A stretch of 64,000 nt of DNA from Falciphora oryzae. Lineage: Eukaryota; Ascomycota; Sordariomycetes; Magnaporthales; Magnaporthaceae. The notes below the pieces were generated by a model that did not search any database, was not told where the DNA came from, and saw only the letters and a list, made by a program, of their open reading frames with translations. This document shows positions 56,101 through 64,000 of this stretch, piece by piece; within the stretch, counting starts at the first letter, position 1; every line of letters starts with the position of its first letter. Where the stretch lies: positions 360,627 through 424,626 of the forward strand of contig JNVV01000039.1 of assembly GCA_000733355.1 (NCBI GenBank), given 5' to 3'. The translations under genes and the position numbers were made by a program.

Positions 56101-56570
56101 GGAAGGTATTGGAAATATAATTTAGCTAATACAATAATGCTCGATACATAATAGCATTAACTAAGCAAAACGTCCTGCAATATACTTACCTGCTTATTAA
56201 TAACGGGAATGGGAGCAGGTACGACAAAGTGAATTAAAACGCCGAATTCGATACCCCGCCGCTTTTCCAAAAAGGAATAAAGCATATGCTTAATAGCAAA
56301 TTAAATACGTTTAATCGAACCATTATCCGGCCCATCAACGTATATTATTAGCAAGGTTTAGCAATAGCAGAAAAGGGAGTAGCCGATCTAGTCATCGAAA
56401 ATAAAAAGGGCGAGCGTGAATATTTTTTAAGGGACGACGACGATAGCAGGGCTGAGGCGTAAATGCTGGGTTTATCCCGGAGTTCCGCAACGCTAAATAA
56501 GGACCTCCCTAATATCCTCCGTCGGCCCACTGCACCCGTTATCGTCTTTTCGGCGGGGTTAACTGCTTAA
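53120..56570 (+). pseudogene. DUF6589-like protein gene, decayed and interrupted
   Basis: From ATG 53120 (MFSTSSFSYLLAFPSGQPPQ) the plus strand can be followed for about 1000 codons with many stops. Landmarks: NLVNEILKCWRARYHTIRGQ; ISPRFLIANLIAHARALKKS and YQMQSGVTKKVTNMLAKF; after the foldback insert TFVYDNFNF; then VITPKSYIIQTPTIIKNEKE, FDYNNVLFLLHSDQKTTSFI, FDRKQWMLPIPA, FHVQHNFIYYIWKEF; and a charged tail (FLRDDDDSRAEA). From memory this is the architecture of fungal DUF6589 (PF20231) proteins, often found in repeats. The Asp residues in YDNF and HSDQK could belong to an RNase H-fold (DDE/D) active site; that is inference. The gene ends convergent with the helicase, overlapping by about 30 bp. 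Confidence 0.65.
54280..54711. mobile_element. 432-bp foldback/MITE element
   Basis: Two 200-bp arms (54280-54479 and 54512-54711) are inverted copies around a 32-bp loop. Ends are TAACGTGG...CCACGTTA, so the target was probably TA. Arm differences, where I compared them, are C/T or G/A only. Inner arm ends carry AACCCTAACCCGGG, containing the telomere-like CCCTAA. It has no coding capacity and interrupts the DUF6589-like gene, so it inserted after the host element. TA target and long arms fit a Tc1/mariner-type non-autonomous element. Confidence 0.85.
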
Positions 56571-58740
56571 AAACTCTAAATGCCCTTATATTCCATTTCT
56601 TTCGCCCGTTTAAACCAGCACCAGCAAGCTGGAACGCTTTAGCCCTACGGTTAGCCTTATCTTTTTCCCTCCACGTATAATATGCTACTATGCCCCTAGC
56701 TTTAATATCCTCGCATTTTTGCACTAACAGTTGGCCGTATGGAACGAGCTAATGCTTGCATGTACTTTAGCTAATAGCCTTTACCCGCCGGCACAGGTCG
56801 TTAACGTCCTAAATGAGCCTATCGGTTAATTTAAAATCAAGCGAAAACTGTACCGCAATTTCGGGCTTTAACATCCATTCGCCAAACAAATCAAGCCATC
56901 GCCACTCGTCGGGGCTAATAACGTATATAGCAAAATAAAACGCATATTTTATTAACTCTTAGTAAATAAACCATTCCATCGTACGTACGCGTACAATAAA
57001 ATCCTTCGATTTTTCAACCACCGTTAGAAGAAATCGCCCGAACTTATAGTAGCATACGTTGCAGCATTTAATATGCTCGATTAACGAAGGATTCACTTTT
57101 TGCAACAAGTTAAATGTCGCTTACCTAAAGCATTTGGCATTAGCGAATTCGTACATTTCGGGATGCGCCTTTTAAAATTTTCCGCGTCGGCGGATGTCGT
57201 CGTTTATCCATTTTTCGTATTATTTCCTGGAAAAAATACCTAATTCCAAATCAAATTCGCTACCAATTACCGATATTATTTAGCTGCCGGCCATACTGGA
57301 TTCCACGTCGAAAATGGAAAATCGGGCTTAAAAATAGTCCGACCCTAACAGTTAAAAATCGTTTGCCTTTACAGACGCACCGAAAACGGCTATTCCAAAC
57401 CGCAAACTACTAAATACCGTAAAAGTATAAGTTTTTTTCAAACCACGTTTAGGTTTAACTGGTTTAGGGATATTAATCCCTATAGTATCGAAATACCAAT
57501 AGGGGGCAAAAAAATAAGCTATACCCTGCCCCACAACGGACCGGAACGCTTTACCGAACCGCTGGACCAAATCCGCCATATCTAATAAAATCGGTGCTTT
57601 AAATTGTACCACGCGCATTACATCTAAAATATCTATGCACATACCCAGCGATACAATAGCTAAAATAAATCGAATCGTAAAATCGGTACGCCGGAATATG
57701 TTATAAATAATGCGCTAATCCGTCGATGGTGTTAAGGAATAATAGGTCATAATAGTGCGGGCAACGGTATTTTTATCGACCCTTTTCAACGTTAAATAAT
57801 AGAGGAATAAATAACGAGCGTTAACGAGTTCCGATTTATTATTTATATAAATAATAGTTTTAGGAATAAATTAAAAAGGTGTGTCCGGTTGGACGTTAGC
57901 GAAAAAAAACAGCAATAAATTGTAATTTTTTTGCAATTTCTTCCTTACTAACGCTTGGAAAACGATAGTAATATCTAACCGGTTAATAAACGTACGTATA
58001 ATCCGGAACTAGTGCACGCCTAAACCGAATTGCCGGAAACCGGTATAAAATAATACGAAAGCTTTTGCTTTTGCGGTTAAAGTGGCAATACACCCAAAAA
58101 AAGGAATAAATATAGGGATAGCAAACCGGATTAGGTAAAAATTGGGGTAAAAAATGCGGAATTTTTTCCATTAATAAACCGTATGGAGTTCGTTAATGGC
58201 AATAAACGCAATGTGCTAGTTAAATTCAATATAGCGGAGGAAAGCGAAAAACCGCGCATTTGTGGCTTGTTTCGGACCCAGGAGGATGTGGGTGTATTGC
58301 GTGGCTTTTTATGCGTTCCAAATATTGGCATCCTATTATTTATATATTAGTATTTATTACTTCCATTAATTTAACCGCGTAAAGGAGTACTTTGCGTATA
58401 GTTTGGTTAATAAAGATGGGGTTAGCAAAAGGGAACCTAACAACCATTTCGGCTTATTTTTCCCCCAATTTGCTTAAAGGGATAATCTGGATAGTAATAT
58501 GCCTGTTTTTAATAACAAACATTGCTTGGAATACGATGCTTTTACCGTATCCAATTTTAGCAATAAGTATCGTATTTCCTAATTAGTAAATAATACGCCG
58601 GATGCACTCAATTTAATCGGGTTTAAAATAACGGGGTTCCTAGCCTGCTAGCGTTTCCTGGTTAAAAAAAAACGTAATAACAGCTTTTATAAACTGTTTC
58701 TGCATATCGAAATCGTTTGCGTATGCGGAATACTCATACA
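56539..58740 (-). pseudogene. RecQ-like DExH helicase gene, decayed
   Basis: Minus-strand reading with several stops: ECIRRII then NTILIAKIGYGKSIVFQAMF (motif I; GYGKS Walker A) and ITIQIIPLSKLGEK (motif Ia); THILLGPKQATNARFFAFLR; HIAFIAINELHTVY (motif II, with Asn where DExH needs Asp); IFIPFFGCIATLTAKAKAF (motif III); IDILDVMRVVQFKAPILLDM and ADLVQRFGKAFRSVVGQGIA (motifs V-VI, QRFGR changed to QRFGK), then FFAPYWYFDTIGINIPKPVK. The order and spacing are those of RecQ-family DNA helicases. The C-terminal part to 56539 has CxxC-like and basic segments. Asp-to-Asn and Arg-to-Lys changes are G-to-A on the coding strand, as expected from RIP. Confidence 0.75.
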
Positions 58741-59303
58741 ATTCTGAAATAACCTAACGGAAAGGCACGGTTTAAACCTGCTTTCCAACCAAATTTTTAC
58801 TGCCAACGATAGCAAAAAGCAAAAACGCAACACGGGGGGCGCGAGCTATTAGCCCAGCCATATTCGGCTCTAAATTTGGAGCCGGTACTAAACCTGGTGG
58901 TCGATTTGACATAGGGGTAGCTGGGTAAAGCTATTCCCAAAGTGTAAGAAATTGCTCCTCCTCGATCAGCAAACCTATTTCTAATCCGAATACCGAACAC
59001 AAAAAAATATCATTGGATACAAAACATTAAGCTTACCCCCAACGTTTTATTTTTAAACCCAAATAAATTGGGTCAAATAGCGAAATTTTGGAGTAAAGTT
59101 TGTGGGATTTTTATATTGTATGGGCGATCCCAAAGTGTAAGCCCGAAAATCACCATGCGATCCCAAACTTAAACCACAAAAAAACCCCAGCCCCACAATA
59201 CATCTGCACGGACCAGTAACTCGAGCGTAAGCCACATCGTAAGCCACAACCCACCGGAGGTGGGTCGCTTACTAAAGGTGGGTTCCCTTTTTGTGGGCTT
59301 TAA

Positions 59304-59322
59304 GTTTGGGCCTTTGAGACTA
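59304..59322 (-). repeat. Right terminal inverted repeat
   Basis: Reverse complement TAGTCTCAAAGGCCCAAAC mirrors the left end. Just inside are short subterminal motifs, including a hairpin ACCCACCGGAGGTGGGT (~59245-59262) and repeated GTAAGCCAC units. Followed by the second CCTCGATAA. Confidence 0.7.
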
Positions 59323-59331
59323 CCTCGATAA

Positions 59332-60250
59332 CACTTCGGCGGCCAACGGCTTCCTAAGCACGGCCCCTAACAGTTTATAAGGGGCTTTTAAAGAGGTCCA
59401 TTTCTTTATGGACAAACACCGGGTACACGTCCGTTGGTCCCCGGGTTATACGGGAATCCCCGGAAACGAAGAGGCCGATGCCGAAGCAAAGCTGGGATCG
59501 GCTTTGCCGATACCCCAACATTCCAAGCCAACGGTGGCCGGAGTAAAGGCTTTAGCCCGGAAAATGGCCCGGGACGCCCGAAACGCCTGGTACGAAAACA
59601 ACCTACCGGACCGGTATAAGGCTATAGGCCTCCCGCCGGCACCACGGCCCGCACCCGAAGCTTTACAGCTGCACCGGAAAGTGTTACAGCGGCTAATAGC
59701 CGCACGCACGGGGCATGGGGACTTCGACTGGTACCACCGAAAGTACCAGCACGAAAACGATAACCCGTGCCGTTGCGGAAGAAACAAGTCCCCCTCCCAC
59801 CCTGTATATTACAGGCTGGCTAAGGCGGCAGAAAACAAGTGGCCTATAACGGACCCCTTCCCGGCTTTTAATAGGCCCAGATATTGGAAACGGCTATTGC
59901 AAAAGCCTTTCCTTTTTGCTTCGTTCGTTGAAGCTACCAACTATTACACTATCGCTAGGCGATAGTAACAGGGCCTAAGTAGCCCGTATATAACCTTTTT
60001 TCCTTTTTCCTTTGCATTTTTCACTTTTCCTTTGTACTATTAGGATTAGCAGTAAGCTCGTTAGTCCCCCGCACCTCCGGCCGGGCCCAGGGGAGGTCCC
60101 GAGGACCCCCCCGCCCAACCCGGCCTTACCCCTTTTCCGGCACACCCGCCGGCCGACAGCACCATTACCACTCGCAGCGCTTCACAACGCCCCGGCGTAT
60201 ACACATACGCCCTACCGCCGATCGCCCGCTCACTAACAAGGAGCGCCGGA
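59332..60250 (+). mobile_element. LINE (Tad-like) ORF2 fragment, right part and 3' end
   Basis: Continues the interrupted RNase H: TSAANGFLSTAPNSL, a TAA stop, then VHVRWSPGYTGIPGNEEADA (the conserved RNase H end HxxxGxxGNExAD) and a C-terminal domain with HGDFDWYHRKYQHENDNPCR and CGRNKSPSHPVYYR (zinc-knuckle-like CxC...H), ending at a stop near 59965. About 280 bp of 3' untranslated DNA follow. Fewer stops here than in neighbouring elements. Confidence 0.8.
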
Positions 60251-60942
60251 ACGCGGCCCGACTTCCGTGTGCTTACGGGTTTAATCTGCTAGCCGCCTTA
60301 ATAGCAACATGTAGCCTAGTGTTAAGCTTAGGTAGCGCTAGCACGTCATATGCCCCTTGGGAGGCAGGGACTGGTAGATCTCGATATAATGACGTTAAAT
60401 ATACTCTCTCTCTCTCTCCCCTATGTTTGGCATCGCTTTTCGTCCTTGCCGCGGTGACACGCTTGCGCGCCGGCCTCGGCGTCAGGAAAGGGCCCGATGT
60501 GCCAGGATTAAACAAAAAAGTTTTGACGCCTTCAATCTTTGGCGGACATATCGTTAAGCGGAGTCAGTCGGTTTCTTGGGGCCTTGGTGTCGAGTCGTGA
60601 AGACGCCGACACACCACGGAAAGACACTGGAACGGTGTCCTGAGAGCTTTCTGCCACATTTTGTTTGCTGGTCTGTCGGTTTCCGCCACATCTTGTGTGC
60701 TGGTCTGTCGTGTGTTGCGGTTTGCTTAATTACCTATCTTCTATTTTTTGTCTGCATAGCCTCATGCAAAGAAGGACTCGTGTCCGGCATAACCCGCCAA
60801 CGGCCGGACAGAGCCGAGGCACTGCCATCGCATTGCAGTCCGGACGACTCGATTGCCAAGTACATATAGAAATAAGGACAAACCTTCAGCACAAAGAGCA
60901 CAAGGCGCATAACGTCGGGTGGCAGGTTCGGGTGGCCAGAGG
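60251..60942. other. Unassigned DNA between LINE and Copia LTR
   Basis: GC-richer than its surroundings and little damaged. It includes a short CT microsatellite at 60404-60418 and TCTCGATATAATGACG just before it, but no gene. Possibly part of another LTR or 3' UTR. Confidence 0.4.
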
Positions 60943-61259
60943 TGTCACAAACCAAAAATCAGCCAAATACACAAAAGTGCAGGCACCTGCTCGAATCATG
61001 CAAATGGGACCCCATTATCTATTGCGATAAGAGGGGCCTCAACAGGACCCCACTTGCAGCCCGGCGATGCCTCTATTGCATAGCGTAATAACCAAAGATA
61101 ATCTGACGTAATTGTTAATTGATTCCGTTCTGCCCTGTTATGTCCCTCTCAACGAACGGTCTGCAAAATTTGCACTAAACGCGTCTACGGCCACACAGCT
61201 CGTGCACCATTACTAATCAAAATTACACGTAACCGAACAAACTTGCACATGGTGCAACA
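60943..61259 (-). repeat. Putative 3' LTR of the Copia element
   Basis: In minus orientation it starts TGTTGCACCATG right after a purine tract TTTGAGGGGGTG at the end of the Copia pol, and the first good TG...CA end is GGTTTGTGACA, giving 317 bp. The partner LTR lies outside the window, so the left boundary is provisional. Confidence 0.55.
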
Positions 61260-64000
61260 CACCCCCTCAAATAACGCCCAACGGGCGTTGCCTGGCCTCA
61301 ATTCCTTTTAAGGGTGCCTTTTAGGGCTGCGATATCCTCTAGGCCGGCCTCTCCGCCGGGAAATGTCTCTTCCCTCTCCTTTAGGTCGATTTCCGTCCAT
61401 TTCGCCTGCTAAATTAGCTGGGAAACGTCGACAAATCCCATCTGCCGTAAAAAGTCATTCCATTTGTGCCTAAATAGGGCTTTGGTTAGGCCATCGGCCA
61501 ATTGGCAGTCCGTTGGCACGTACTCCACGGAAATCTTATTCATCCGCACCGCTTCCTTTACCCAGCAGTTATATATATCCACGTGCTTAAACCGAAAGTT
61601 TATGCGGGCTTTTCCAGGCGTAACGACTCGGATAGTTAACGTGTTATCACATAGGATCCGAATGGTCCAAATGTCCAAATCGACCAGGTTAAAGTCAACG
61701 GGTAAAGTTGGGTATAACTTTTGCAGTAGGCGAGTAATAAAAATGCCTTTTTTAGCACTTTAAAAAAGTGCCAGGAGCTCCGTTTCGCAGGTAAAGGTAG
61801 CCACTATAAGCTGCTTGTTCGCTTTCCAGCCAATAATCCCTCCATATAGCTTAACCACGTATCTTTAAAAACTAACCCGGTTTAGGGTATTATCCACGTA
61901 CGAGGCGTTTATATACACTACTAGGCCATCCTGGCCACTAAACGATAGCCCGAAATCCCGCGTGCTTTTTAAATAATGCAGGATTCGGTTAGCGGCTTTA
62001 TGGTAGGCTATAAAGGGATTAGTGTTAAACCGGCTTAATTTTAAAACGGCGAAAGCCACGTCCGGGCGGGCCGTAATTGCTGCATATAGCAGCGAGCCGA
62101 TTTTGCGCTAATAGCTCCGGATTATAGTAACGGATGCCCGCTTTTCCGCCGGAAGTAGCTTTGTGGCTGTTATAAACGTATTTGGAAGTTAAAAAAGTAT
62201 CGGCTCGTTTGCTAAAGCGGCTATCTTATCGATATAACCGGCCTAGGATAAATAAATACGTTTATTTGGCCTGTCTTTAAGGATTTGCATCCTTAAAAAC
62301 TATTGCAATGGATGCCCTCCGGTTATAGCGTATTTTTCCTTAAGGCCGGCGACAACGGATTTGGCTTTTATACGGGCAGCTCGCGGGTAAACGACCAGGA
62401 GGTTGTCCACATAAACAAAAATTATAACGTTCCCTTTCTGGAAAACGCATAGTTCGTTTTGGAGGGGTTAGAAGCCCAATTTTTGGAGCCTGCCTTTTAG
62501 GTTTTCCTGCTAAAGTAGCGGGGACTTACGCAAGCCGTATAACGCTTTCCTAAGCCTGCAAACCTTGCCGGGGATTCGGAATCCGTTTGGCATCTTTATA
62601 AACGTTCTTTTGCGCAAAAGGGCGTGGACGAAAGCGTTAGTAACATCGTACTGGTCCACCTCCCAATCGAAAGTCGCTGCGAATGCTAGCAAAATTTTAA
62701 AAAAACGCGCAACGAGGGTGGACGCGTAAATAGACTTTCCCGATGCCACCTTTTGCTAATCACCCCGAATAACAAATCGTGCTTTAGCCTTTTGGAAACG
62801 GCCGTATTTATCGAATTTATGCACGAATACCCACATGCAATCGAACACCTATTTTCTATAAGCCTTTATTTTATTTATTACGTCCCATAAATGCATTTGC
62901 TAATGGCTTTGGATATGGGCTCGTTATGCTGCTCGATAAAGTGCTTCAAATGGGTGGTTATTTAAATCCCATTAACTTTTCGGCGGATTTGGCGTATTCC
63001 GTCGGTGCAAACGGTTTTCGAATGCGAGCTTATAAATCTCTTTAGTTAATAATGTTTATTATAGCTCGCTAGGGCGTCGTAAACGCCCAAAACGTGCTTT
63101 CCTTACCATCGAGGCCTTAGTTTGTGGACGCCCGTTCACGTTACCCGCACCCCCTAAAACGCGGCCCGCCTTAAAAGCTACCATCCACTTTTGGGGTACC
63201 GCTTAGGCCAAACTTCTCTGGGTCTCTTTCACCCCCTCGGGCATCGTTAAAGCGGTAAATGCACTGGGAGATTGGACCGGATTATGCTCGGGGCTCGGAT
63301 AGGCTTGCATCATTGGATCGGCCAAAAGGTGATCAGTCTTTAACACTGCGTTACAATCCGCGCCCCCCTAAAAATGCTCAATAAGGGCCCACGTTTGGGT
63401 ATCCTCCTTTCCGATTATTCCTTTGCCCAAATCCGCCCACCATCTTCCAACGGTGTCGTCCTCTATAAGCTGGTCATTTGTTTCGGGGTTCGGATCCGGC
63501 ACGGAATCGAGCCTCGAGGAGGCATCCACTAGTAATTTTTGGAAACGTATAGCAATCTTTTCCAATGTTAGCGAAATTTCTTTAAACGTACCTATTGCAT
63601 AGTCTTCGGGTTTTCCGGAATAAACTTTTATTTCGTCGAAAAGTACGTCTTTTACGCGTATAACTTTGCCTATTGCAAGTGCCTAAACCCTGTAGATATT
63701 AATAAAGTCGTATCTAACGAAAAAGCCTATCATCGCTTTAAATTTAACCTTATCCTTTTTTCGGGCCATAGTACGGGCTGCCGGGGTAAGGATAAAAACC
63801 TGGCAGCCGTAGGCACGCAAATGCGTCTAACGCGGTTGTTTTGCAAACGTTGCATGCCTATTTCAGTTTGCCAAATAGCCAAAAAAACGCTCGTATAGGG
63901 ACTGCTAATGGTATTTCTGTTTGGGCAGTTTATTATTAAGATAAGTAGCCGCGGAAGCAGCTTCGGTTCAAAGGTCTCGGGGAAGGTTGGCATAAAGTAA
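61260..64000 (-). mobile_element. Ty1/Copia pol, RIP-damaged, cut by window end
   Basis: Minus strand, 5' part outside the window. From right to left: integrase core end (NCPNRNTISSPYTSVF, AKKPRLTHLRAYG-like), linker, reverse transcriptase (STLVARFFKILLAFAATFDW, EVDQYDVTNAFVHALLRK, MPNGFRIPGKVCRLRKALYG, FVYVDNLLVVYPRAAR), then FIAYHKAANRILHYLKSTRD, LSFSGQDGLVVYINASYVDN, and RNase H (CDNTLTIRVVTPG, KHVDIYNCWVKEAV, VPTDCQLADGLTKAL). The YVDD active site reads YVDN (G-to-A). Stops occur throughout. The order integrase before RT is diagnostic of Copia. Confidence 0.88.

Larger units (their letters stand above)
52807..59331. mobile_element. 6.5-kb DNA-transposon-like element with DUF6589-like protein and RecQ-like helicase
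   Basis: The element spans 52816-59322 and is bracketed by the 9-bp direct repeat CCTCGATAA (52807-52815 and 59323-59331). The repeat is the duplicated LINE RNase H sequence: the reading FHLCLDN continues exactly as DNTSAANGF on the right. Element ends match as inverted repeats: TAGTCTCA, with 15 of the outer 19 positions equal. Inside are two convergent decayed genes: a plus-strand DUF6589-like protein (53120-56570) and a minus-strand RecQ-like helicase (about 58740-56539). A foldback element (54280-54711) sits inside the first gene. Many TAA/TAG stops and Asp-to-Asn changes point to RIP. A 9-bp duplication with short TIRs suggests a cut-and-paste DNA transposon. Confidence 0.75.

Noticed and set aside
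52816..59322. Assignment of the 6.5-kb element to hAT
   Set aside because: First considered because an 8-bp repeat was seen, but the duplication extends to 9 bp and no hAT transposase or dimerisation motif was recognised; DUF6589-like and helicase genes are present instead.
1..64000. CRISPR arrays, bacterial operons, rRNA genes
   Set aside because: No regularly spaced direct repeats or rRNA sequence seen; the genes have spliceosomal introns and fungal families, so the window is eukaryotic.

Overview
This window is nuclear DNA of a filamentous ascomycete, most likely of the Sordariomycetes (a Chaetomiaceae/Sordariales-like genome; this placement is inference). The signs are short GT-AG introns of about 50-140 bp, strongly GC-biased third codon positions, fungus-specific families (HET, fungal NLR, 2EXR, fungal rhodopsin domain), and a sharp switch near 44.9 kb from a GC-rich gene-bearing region to an AT-rich block of nested transposons. 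That block is full of C-to-T / G-to-A damage of the kind left by repeat-induced point mutation (RIP). Layout of the GC-rich part (1-44.9 kb): about 5.5 kb without recognisable genes; a secreted PQQ-type sugar/sorbosone dehydrogenase-like enzyme (-); a secreted nucleoside-hydrolase-like protein (-); a fungal-rhodopsin-domain membrane protein (-); a PTR2-type peptide transporter (-); a decayed NLR-type gene (+); a hypothetical gene (+); a secreted helical, six-hairpin-like protein (-); a pseudogene of glucosamine-6-phosphate deaminase (+) about 1 kb upstream of an intact hexokinase-family gene of the N-acetylglucosamine-kinase type (+); a 2EXR protein (+); a secreted M14 zinc carboxypeptidase (+); a multi-pass membrane protein (-); a 69-residue small secreted protein (+); two gene relics; then a divergent pair formed by a HET-domain gene (-) and a complete six-exon NACHT-ankyrin NLR (+). 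The last item is a truncated V8-like peptidase homologue lying at the border of the repeat block. Gene models were assembled by hand from splice sites; all multi-exon models given keep frame from start to stop. Layout of the repeat block (44.9-64 kb): a Ty3/Gypsy chromovirus remnant with one 3' LTR (-), a gag-like relic (+), a second Gypsy integrase remnant (-), an LTR-related piece in the opposite orientation, a LINE (Tad-like) RT/RNase H fragment (+) split in two by a 6.5-kb element, the rest of the LINE, and a Ty1/Copia pol (-) running off the right end. The 6.5-kb element is the most unusual object here. It has matching TAGTCTCA ends, lies between 9-bp direct repeats inside the LINE RNase H gene, and carries two convergent decayed genes: a protein resembling the DUF6589 family and a RecQ-like helicase. 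A 432-bp foldback element is in turn inserted into it. The functional themes are secreted hydrolases and uptake (carboxypeptidase, peptide transporter, nucleoside hydrolase, PQQ enzyme), a partly lost amino-sugar catabolic neighbourhood, and self/non-self recognition genes (HET and NLR) next to an RIP-silenced transposon island.
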